Source: Otatea glauca (taxonomy: Eukaryota; Streptophyta; Magnoliopsida; Poales; Poaceae). From it: 64,000 nucleotides of DNA. Where the stretch lies: NCBI GenBank assembly GCA_036346275.1, contig CM070719.1:14239185-14303184 (forward strand), given 5' to 3'. Within the stretch, counting starts at the first letter, position 1, and every line of letters begins with the position of its first letter. The position numbers were made by a program, and so were the translations under genes. Below are positions 55,307 through 64,000 of this stretch, piece by piece. Below the pieces are notes generated by a model. It was given only the letters and a program-made list of their open reading frames with translations. It was not told where the DNA came from and did no database searches.

Positions 55307-58300
55307 TACACGGAGACAATACCTCGGTTCCGTACCATTAAACAAAGTTGCTCAAGTTAGTTTGAAATGTGTCCCATCATTTAAAAGGCGTTCTAGTGAG
55401 CATGTCTATGCATATAAATAAGATAATTCGCAAGTATTACCCAAGTGATATTAAGTATTGTCTACACCATAACTAGGTTACAATGCCAGGTAATCAAATG
55501 ACAAGGTAAAGGAGATGCATACAATTGGAATTAGCTACCATCACCCACAACATAGAAAGTTTATAACATGCATGCATGCATATAGTTTGATAAAAAAACA
55601 TAACATTGTAAAATATTGGGATCAACATGATCAAAGGAGGGTGCTTGCCTGGTTGGTCTTCGTCGGGGACGTAATCGGGTTCATAGTTGGGATCGTCATC
55701 AACCGATTTCGAAACGTCGGTGTCTACGTGTCGAATAACAAGAACCACGACAAAAGCAAATAACAACATATCAAATAAGGCAAAAAGAAATCAGATGTAA
55801 ATACCAAATCAAAATGTACCAAGAAGAGCATGGTGATTTTGGGTTCTTGAATTATGACTTGTATAATGATTTCATTAGTACTTTGCTTATGTAGGGCCTT
55901 TTCACGAATGTACTAATTTCATTCATCGAATTTATGAAGCTATGGCTATGAGCATACATAAGGTTGTTACAAATTAAGAGGCCAAAATTATGTATCTTTG
56001 TATTTATAACTTTAAATTCTAGATGCTAAAATTATTTGGATTAATAGAAGTATAACATTAACTAGAATGTTGTATGAACAGTACTTAGCCTTAAGTATTT
56101 CTGCATAAAAAGTTATCTCTACGATTTGGGTCTGCAATTCTGGGTTATTGGCTACTACTACATGGCTATACGATGATTCTTGCGATATGAGTACTTTGGC
56201 TAAAGGCTTTTTAAACTCAGCTATTTATATAGTGTGCTTCTAGCAACCTTAACACTTAGGGTATTTGTGTTAACGGGATTTAGATGTAAAGCAAGTTGTA
56301 AATAAGATATTTTTTTAGAACAAGGTAGTCCATATACTAGAGTGTGTTTATGGGCTATTCTTCTAAAATTTTACATTTAGATGAGGTATTTTACGGACTA
56401 CCGAAAATGCTTAAGTGTTTCTAATATCTACGCGATAAATGTCAGTTTTTGTTTTACATAATACTTAGGGTTAATACATTAGCAGTATTCAGATCTAAAG
56501 CAAGTTATAATATGATTGTTTTTCCAGAATATGGTAGTCCATATCCTGAGGAGCATTTTTGTACCAATTTTCCTAATAATTGCTTTTAGAAGAGAAGTTT
56601 TAAGAGTTGCCAAAAAGGCTTAAGTGTTTCTAATAACTGCGCGATAAATGTTCAGTTTTCATTTTAAGTTTGCGACCGCACCTTATAAGATAATTTATCC
56701 ATTTTTATGGAAATAGTAGGGGAGGTCTCTAAGAGTGTTTTAATGTTGGTTTTGTGACATTTCTCTTTTATATGCGATGTTTTTCATATAAATGAACATT
56801 TGGGTCTTATATGGAATTAATTCAAACTTGCACTAACATGAGATATTTTGCATATACAGATAGTGTATCACTTTTCAAGGTCTTAGGATTTGGTTTCATT
56901 GAATTTGAGGTTCGATTGTGAAGGTTACGACTACTAGGACTATTCAAGTATTAAAACTTCGGCTACGGAGCATTTGATGTTTACTATGGTAAAACCTAAA
57001 TATTTTTACATATTTGGGATCCTTGTGATCTCAGGAGCATAAAAAATATTTTTGGTGAATATTTGAGTTCATTTTATCCATATTTTAACTATTCGATTTT
57101 CTATGATAGAGAGGCTTTCTATGCTTTCTTTTTAATTCAAACTAATTTCAATCCTAAATGTTTTTTATAAAAATGGAATATTAATGACCACAGGAACATG
57201 TGAGAGTAATTTCATGATTTTAGGAGCTATGGTTTTCATAGTTGCTTCAAGGTACTTAGAAGGGTTTAGAACAAACTTGGTTCAAATAGATTAATCTGCA
57301 TTGAACATATAGAGTTTTATTGTATAATCTGAATCATCATAGCTTAACACAAATTTAGAAACTGAGTTTATCTCATTTGGACCTTCCTAGCAAAAGATAT
57401 AAAGAGGTAGACAAAAAGATCAAAAAGGAAAATAAAATGTGTGACATAGTTGCATGCAAAAATATTTGAGCTTACCTACGCTCACACTATAGAGCTCGCA
57501 ACTTGGCCGGCAATGGAGATGGCTGGGCTTCTGGACTTCGGCAATAGTGAGCTGGGAGCTTGCGATGGTGGAGCAAAAGGGCTCGGCTCGGCTGCAAGCA
57601 AAGTGGAGGAGCAAGGTCAGGAGCCGAAGGCGAGGATCATAGCGAGCTAAGTTGGTCGCGAGCTCACCTGAGCTTTGCCTGTGTAGAGAAATGGCGCTCG
57701 TCAGCCATTGTCCGAGCTTGCAGCTCTCGACAAGTGGACAAGGCACAGGAGAGCAAGAGAGCTGAGGGGAGGTCTCGACAGCTTTATGGCGACGCAATGG
57801 AGCTTGCAAGGTAGAAGCATGGGCATGCGGTGATGCGAAAGAACAAGCACGGGGCTCGAGGTTCAACTGTCAGCGCCGAACGACACAGAGGGAGAGCAGG
57901 GAGAGAGAAGAAGGACATGGAAGGTGGAGAGGGAAGGCCGGGAGAGAGGCTGGCTAGTAGGGCCGTAGGCGATGTCGGGGCCATTGCTAGTGGCTGCTGG
58001 CTGGCATTTGGTTGAGCTGAAGGTTGCCCTGTGCATTGCGATGAACTGACAGAAGTAATTGGAGTGAGTTGGGCAGGCTCAAAAGTAGTTCTAGGGTGTT
58101 TGAAAAATCTTACAAATTTTTATTTTGGTAGTCCAAAGTATGTAGTTTCCATTTCTTGGTTTCACCTAATTCTCTAATGTAGTTTTCAAACAGTAATTCC
58201 TCAAAGATTTGACTTGTTTCAAACTGTTTTTGAATTTTTGAGCTACTCTCATGATGTGCAAAAATTCTGGAAAATTTATATTTGTACATCTCATGTGTCC

Positions 58301-59536
58301 TAGTATTTTATAAAATTACTTTCTATAGTATGTTACTTGATGTTTTTCTGAGTTTCTTTGTTGTATTAGGCTGTTCGAGTAGACAAATCGCAGAGGGGAA
58401 TAGACATATTTGCTACTGTTCTTGGTACTATGAAAGATAGATCACACTTACGCACCAGCTAGCTAATTATGTACTAGTTGGTCTGTATCAATCTGAGTCC
58501 CAGAGTATGAGCTAACATGACCCCCAATATATATGGATCAATGTGCAATGCACAGGCAAGGGCGGAAGAGAAGACAAAGAGAGGAAGTCAATATGGACTA
58601 CCCTGGCTTGACCGAAACACTAAGAGGGATGACAGTGCCTAGCCTCAGAGCCATGGAGAAGAAGGGGTTTGGCTAGTGTGCTATGGCTGCCAGGTGGGGC
58701 CAGAGCCCACTGTCAGGGATGGTGAGTCCAGCATTCAGCTGATCTAGCTTTTGGGTACTGTAGCTACAAGGTAATAATGCTAGTGTAGGCTAGGTAGTTG
58801 GAGTCATGCAAGGATGGTCTTTGAGGATTTGAATAATCCTGGAAAAATTTGTGGTCATAACCCAATATACAAAGGTTTTTAATGCCTTCGGTTTCACCCA
58901 ATCTTCTGTTGTGGATTTTGAATAAAAATTCATGAAATTATGCTGGTTTTCAATCTATTTTTTCTTTTTCCTGTACAACAAATAAGCTTTATTTTGTATG
59001 AAACTTTTTATGAATGAGACTAATTACTATTGAGAATTACCATAAAATTTTCAGATGATTATCAATTATATTTATTTTTATAAAATATAGACATTGATAA
59101 TATCATTTTAAATTAACTCTACTTTCGATTTCTTTTCAACACCAAATGAGTTCACAAGTCTTTGAAAATTGCTGGAGATGACCAGAGATGATTTGGGATT
59201 CATGTCAATTTTCTAGATTTTATCTCTTAAGTGATTATGGATTTTGTGTTATAGAGTAGAAGAAAACAATTTATATAAACTATTTTCTTAAAAACCAGAA
59301 TTCAAGAAAATTCTGAATTGGTGGAAATTTAACTTAGTATTATATTTTGAACTCACTTTCATAGTTTGTTTTATTTTGGAATAAAAAATTTTAATGTTGT
59401 AACCATTCTTTTTCTAAAGACTTAAAATGAAGAAAATGTGATGTTTTAAATTAAAATCTTGGTTTCAATGAAAATCTTAATTCAATTCCATTTTTAAATT
59501 TTATTTTCCTTCTTTTGAAATTTTCAGGATGTTACA
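55307..59536 (-). mobile_element. truncated reverse LTR of a second Gypsy family
   Basis: The right end on the minus strand is TGTAACATCCTGAAAATTTC, the same first ten bases as the Tekay LTR. Near the left end is an acidic exon-like segment (55649-55723) equivalent to that of the Tekay LTRs. The terminal exon and LTR end are missing at the joint at 55306. The GC-rich block at 57480-58020 would be the promoter/leader zone. Open frames there look fortuitous. Confidence 0.6.
55649..55723 (-). other. LTR acidic internal exon, second family (copy H)
   Basis: 75 nt after ACACGTAG, ending CCAG|GCAAGC. It reads TDVSKSVDDDPNYEPDYVP then DEDQP with no stop. It enters and leaves in the same phase as in the Tekay LTRs and differs in length by 6 nt. 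Confidence 0.55.
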
Positions 59537-60201
59537 GTATTTTAAGGATTCACTTATATTTACATTATTTTTATCTAGGTTGGAAATTTTCTTGTCATTT
59601 TATTCTTAGTAGTTCACCAAACTTAATTATTATTTTTGTAGGTTCGAATAATTCTTGTTGTAGCCTTTGTCCTAGGGTTGAGGAGTGTGTTTATACAGGG
59701 ATAGAGATCTGTCTTTTTACTTACCTAAGCAGTTGCAATAGCACTATAGTATCATGATGAGATCGCACATGGTACTGCAGCACCTGTACTGTAGCAACCA
59801 TGCAATACACCTGATCTCTGTCCATTTAATATAGGAAGCGAAGAGTGTGGTTGGGCCTTCATCCAAGGGGTGAGAAAAGTGGCAGTCACATGATAAATAG
59901 ACAACCCCTTAATAACTCATTATCCTGGTTTGATCAAGAAAAAAGAAAAGAAACAAACGAAAAACAACCAAACGCCCCACCTTAAATGATTTGTTCGTGG
60001 GTTGGATTGATTTTAGAAACAATCCCAAATGATGTTTAATTGTTGTGGCTTCTTCCCCGAAAATGATGTACAACTCCATGATTCTGTCAATCATGGAAAG
60101 TTGATACACTATAATACACATTTTCTTTTCTTAAAAGAAACAGTAATCCTTAAAACACATGACGTTTGACGCACTATCCAGGAAACTGAAGATTCTCCTG
60201 A
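59537..60201. other. unassigned stretch
   Basis: No gene, repeat or element end is recognised between the two reverse LTRs. AT-rich, with short unsupported frames. Confidence 0.4.
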
Positions 60202-60206
60202 GTTGA
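60202..60206. repeat. possible left target duplication GTTGA
   Basis: These five bases precede the LTR end. The partner lies outside the window. Confidence 0.4.
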
Positions 60207-60482
60207 TGTCGGGACCCGAATATGCAGATCCGGACCCTCTATGTATACTGCACTAGTCCAGGATCACGCTAGTACACACAAGCTCAACATAGATGAATAT
60301 CATAATCATACACAACGGAAATACAATAAAAGACTTCATATATTAAATAACACTGGTTGAATGACCTTATGGTCAACTTACATTACTATGCCTCGCAAGG
60401 CTGGACAATAAATTAAACTGCAGCGGAATGAGAACGTAGACAACCACCCAGTATACCACAGTCAACTGACAAGACTTGTGCC

Positions 60483-60538
60483 CTAAACATTCGTCTCCTC
60501 CTAGTACTCCTTCTCCATCATGGATGTGGACTCATCAA
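60483..60538 (-). other. LTR acidic terminal exon, copy C
   Basis: After ATCATCAG the 56 nt read DESTSMMEKEY, an in-frame TAG, EETNV and the usual TAG. It is one codon shorter than copies A, B and D. Confidence 0.55.
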
Positions 60539-61813
60539 CTGATGATGTTGTCGTGGGCAAGGGTGAGTACTTAAAGCACTTAACAAATTGTGCACAGAAT
60601 GCAGTTCTATGTAACTATATGCAAGGCTTATTCCAAAGGATAGGCTATCATGGCTATTTTGCAACAAAGCAGCATTTATGAACAAATACAATAAATAGAT
60701 TGTAAAGACTGTAAAACAAATAACAATAATAGATAGATTCAGCATTTCTCAAGAAAACCAAGTTTTCTAATCCTAAGTCAAATTTTCCAACCTTTCCCAA
60801 GGCGTCCAGCCATCCCATCAAGTTTTTCATTTAATTAAACTAACCCTTAACTGTAATTCCCGAGCATTGCTCAATTCTGTGAGCACGGCTATTTGAACAG
60901 TTTTACACTCTGCAGAGGTTATGTACTTTACCCACACGACATGATATTCTCTTTGCGCCTGGCCATTAACACACTTCCTTTGGTGTGCCGGCAGAGAACT
61001 CATGACAAAGCCTTTAGAATGCTCTGCCTTAACCCGGTACCACCCGCTAAGGTTTCAACACTAGTGGGACTGGTTACAACGTCCAGGGCCCCCCTCTCGT
61101 GCCATGTGAATTTCTCCATAACTCGGGAACTCACACCGACCAAGATAGTACCAAAGCTAAGATATTGCAAATTAATCAGCTAGGCTGTCCCATACCAGAC
61201 ATGTGGTTGCATGATTGACTCAGGTCAAAGGCTTGCAAGGTTAAGTCCTTAAGATGATCCAAGCAAGACTTCCACATACCCTCTGCCCATCGGGCCCATC
61301 TTGGCATAATCGCCCCTTGCCACTTGCCCCAATCCAAATGAATATCACCCCAGTTGATTACCAAGCACCACGTGCCATCAACAATTCAACATCGTTGCGT
61401 GACATTGCTCGCCACTACAACTCAATCTCATTGTACGACTTCACATGACGCATAAGTTCACATCATTTTCACATGACGCACAAGTTCACATCATTGTTCC
61501 ATATTCCATTAGTCAAGATTAATCATTGATGATTCGTGTACATATGATGATGTGGCATGACTAAGCAACTAATACGATATGACATCCCATGTTGATTTTA
61601 GTATTAACCAGCCATAATGAACCAATCTAAGGTGACAATAGATCACGGCATACAATTGACAAGGTAGGGTATACAGATCAATTGGTAGATTAACTAGATC
61701 CCAATTTCATTTGAAACAATTGTACACTTGAAATACTATGCAATAGAGTAAAACAATATAGCGATTTTTTTTAAAAAAAAACATGGGTTCAACATGATCA
61801 AATCACAACTTGC

Positions 61814-61894
61814 CTTGAAATAGGTTCGGGTCTTGCTCTGGAACTTGATCTTGAGTTGACGGGTCTTCCTCAAACACTTCGCACAATTTAACTT
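61814..61894 (-). other. LTR acidic internal exon, copy C
   Basis: 81 nt after TTCGTGTAG, ending TCAAG|GCAAGT. It reads VKLCEVFEEDPSTQDQ then VPEQDPNLFQ with no stop. Confidence 0.6.
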
Positions 61895-62785
61895 CTACAC
61901 GAAATGAGAGAGAACAACAAATAAACATTAAAACAGAGAGAAATCAATCTCTAAAAATATAATAAAATTCACCATTAAATATATCTCAATTTTATAAATT
62001 TTTAGAAATTTGAATCACCCAAATCCGAGGTAAAATGCAAAAGTTATAGCCTTTTGAAGTTTGATTAAATTCTGAAAATACAGAAAATAGAAAATCCGGA
62101 TTTCTCGAAATATTTTTATTCTGAAAAACCGAGTTTATGATGTCATCGTGACGTCAGCAACGGCTCAGACCAATCGCAGTGCGCCACGTCACTCTGGGTC
62201 CAAGCGCCCGGTCCACGGATCCGCCCTGGTCTATCGTGAACTCGGTGCATGACCCTTCGGCACTCACACCGCCGCGCGTCATCGTGCTACTGGCTTCCCT
62301 GCGCGGCGCGATCCGATCCACACATCACACATCTAACGGCTACCTATTGAAGTCTACGCGGCAAAATCCCGAGCAACATTTTAGATCTAATGGTCAGCGC
62401 TTAACGGAGGTGTTTACTGTTTACCGAGTTTACGTGATCGGATCTGGAGCGTTGAGCGACGATCTGACGGTTTGAAGCTTCTCCCGATGCTAATGGCGAC
62501 GCAGCAGAGGTGTCCCACCGGTGATGAGGATGACGACACTGCAAGTGGCGCCCCGGCGAGCTACGAATGATGAAACGTTGCGGGCCCAATGCGGCGTGAA
62601 CCGGCGAAGCTAGATCCGAAACTCGTGCGACGGAAGGCTTCTCAACGGCGACGCGACAGCGAGAAAGCAAACGGCGATGTGGCGGATCAGCGGCAAGCTC
62701 TTACGGGCGAGCAGCAGTGGATCACCGTGCGCGACTTGCGGTAGATGTGCGGCGCGAGGTGTGGAATCCAACGCACCTGACGGCG

Positions 62786-62794
62786 CTTTAAATA
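62786..62794 (-). promoter_or_regulatory. TATA-like box of the full-length Tekay LTR
   Basis: TATTTAAAG on the minus strand, in a GC-rich context with repeated CCGTTGGATC-type words upstream. Confidence 0.55.
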
Positions 62795-63480
62795 GGCATA
62801 CGGGGAGGCGTGCAGGCGGTGGACACTTACTCCGAGTCCGTCGAAAACACGGTGGCGCGGCGGAAGAGTCCAAGTCGGGGACGAAAGGTGAGGACCCTCC
62901 GATTCCTGATCAACGGCCACGATTTGCTACAACGTGGCACAATCTTCGCCGATCCTAGAATCCAACGGTCACGCTTAACCAATGCCATTTACTGCAACAC
63001 TCGATCCGACACGCCCAAAATAGATCCAACGGCTAGCGAGATTAGGGTTTCGCGACAATGGAAGCCATTGGATTAAGATCTAATGGTTGGCGCAAGAACT
63101 TTTAGAAAACGGGCCGATCGGGCCGTGCGCGCACATCACAGTACTTGGGCTCGGCCTAGCACTGTTCATTTCTATTTTCTCTGGGTTTTTCTTTTAAAAT
63201 AATTACAGAAACTCATTTGATTTGTTTTAAGCAATAAAATATCATTAAAAATCCTAGAAAATTCACAAAAATACTTTGAGGCATTTTGAACTCAAATAAG
63301 ATATTTTTGCCAAAACTTTAATTTAATTTGCATAAATTTAAATAGTTTTCAGTAAAAGACCAATATACTTAATTTAAAGTTAATTCAAATAAATCCAGGA
63401 AATTCCAATAAATTTTAGAAAATCATAAAATGCACAAATAACCAATAAAATAATATTTAAGCAAATTTTGGGATGTTACA

Positions 63481-63492
63481 AACCTCCCCCCT
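63481..63492 (-). promoter_or_regulatory. polypurine tract of the minus-strand Tekay element
   Basis: On the minus strand AAGGGGGGAGGTT abuts the LTR start. Confidence 0.75.
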
Positions 63493-63674
63493 TAACAGAA
63501 TCTCGACCCCGAGATTCAGGGCTAACTAAAGAATAGGTTTGGGAATTCTAACTTCAAATCCTCTTCACGCTCCCATGTGGCTTCGCTTTCGGAATAATTG
63601 CTCCACTGAACTCTGCAAAAGCGAATAGACTTGTTCCTGGTCTTGCACTCGATAACATCCAAAATTTTGACTGG
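63493..63674 (-). pseudogene. chromodomain-like tail of the minus-strand integrase
   Basis: The reading after the stop at 63675 corresponds to the chromodomain-type tail (ILDVIECKTRNKSIRF, then an ATWEREEDL-type stretch) and ends near the SRGRDSV-coding GAGATTCTGTT region. A TAG at 63675-63677 separates it from the integrase frame. Confidence 0.6.
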
Positions 63675-63950
63675 CTACTCCTTGTAAGTCAAATCTTCCT
63701 GCAGCTCTATTGCGTCCAACGGGGTTTGTTCTGTTGGCACCCTAAGACATTTCTTAAGTTGTGACACATGAAACACACCATGCACTCCTAACAATGACTG
63801 CGGCAATTCCAATTGGTAAGCAACTTCCCCACGACAACTCAAGATCTTGAACGGACCCGCATATCTTTGCGCAAACTTCCCTTTAGCGTGGAACCGTTTT
63901 AACACCTTTAAGAGGGGAAACTCTAAGATACATGAAATTCTCTGGCTCAA
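63675..63950 (-). pseudogene. Tekay integrase C terminus (minus strand)
   Basis: The 91 residues contain RYAGPFKILSCRGEVAYQLE and VHGVFHVSQLKKCLRVP, the GPF/Y module and linker of chromovirus integrase. It is nearly the same as 31620-31890 of the outer element but better preserved. The start shown is only the first in-frame Met-like codon; the true frame continues to the right. Confidence 0.88.
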
Positions 63951-64000
63951 AACTCAAGTCACGACGGTGATTATCCGCGTAGCTCTTTTGCCTCGACTAA

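Larger units (their letters stand above)
60207..63480 (-). repeat. full-length Tekay LTR (3274 bp)
   Basis: On the plus strand it runs from TGTCGGGACCCG to TTTTGGGATGTTACA. It is the most complete LTR copy here. On the minus strand it has TATTTAAAG (62786-62794), an exon-1-like end at 62519 (CACCG|GTGGGA), the acidic internal exon (61814-61894) and the terminal exon (60483-60538). Confidence 0.92.
60207..64000 (-). mobile_element. minus-strand Tekay-like Gypsy element, 3' end
   Basis: Contains the complete 3' LTR (60207-63480), polypurine tract and the C-terminal part of the integrase. The rest continues beyond the right edge. Confidence 0.9.

Noticed and set aside
57420..58015. 148-codon minus frame and opposing plus frames
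   Set aside because: Sits in the GC-rich zone of the second-family LTR; no recognisable domain and both strands are open because of base composition.

Overview
This 64 kb window is nuclear DNA from a flowering plant, most likely a grass. It holds one host-type gene at the left edge and a deep stack of nested LTR retrotransposons. The organism call is inferred from the element families (Tat and Tekay-like Gypsy, Sirevirus-like Copia, an Ac/Ds-like hAT fragment), the GC-rich, grass-like LTR promoter regions and a two-finger GRF zinc-finger gene. No bacterial, organellar, rRNA, tRNA or CRISPR features were seen.

Left flank (1-5778): two arrays of a ~29 bp minisatellite face each other in opposite orientation (1-193 and 1186-1364). 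The right array abuts the TATA box of a GRF-type zinc-finger gene (1481-2826) with two clear introns and two later frame breaks. It is followed by a near-perfect 42 bp-arm hairpin (3518-3612) and a ~560 bp Ds-like element (4704-5264).

Tat element (5784-17376, target duplication GTTTG): the LTRs, primer site and purine tract are intact. On the minus strand it carries decayed gag, protease, RT/RNase H, an extra archaeal-type RNase H and integrase. Between integrase and the 3' LTR an intron-containing plant-mobile-domain gene runs the opposite way on the plus strand. A solo LTR of the same family lies just beyond (18101-18747, CAAAG).

Nested Tekay-like/Sirevirus block (19485-55306): an outer Gypsy chromovirus (LTRs at 19485 and 32082) has a rearranged double-LTR fragment in its gag region, a solo Sirevirus LTR inside its RT (28103-30164), another solo in its 3' LTR (33199-35072, GTATT), and a full 12 kb Sirevirus-like Copia element in the same LTR (36412-48448, CATTC). 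Further right are chimeric Tekay LTR pieces, a reverse solo LTR (49651-52721, CGCAC) and a third Copia solo LTR (53152-54551).

Right part (55307-64000): a truncated reverse LTR of a second Gypsy family (55307-59536), a short unassigned stretch, and the 3' end of a minus-strand Tekay element (60207-64000).

The most unusual signal is inside the Tekay LTRs. Several copies, and a diverged second family, share an exon-like module: an acidic 75-81 nt exon entering and leaving in the same phase, a GC-AG type donor (AG|GCAAG), and a 56-59 nt acidic terminal exon with a conserved stop. Indels in it are multiples of three. This looks like a conserved spliced micro-ORF carried in the LTR.
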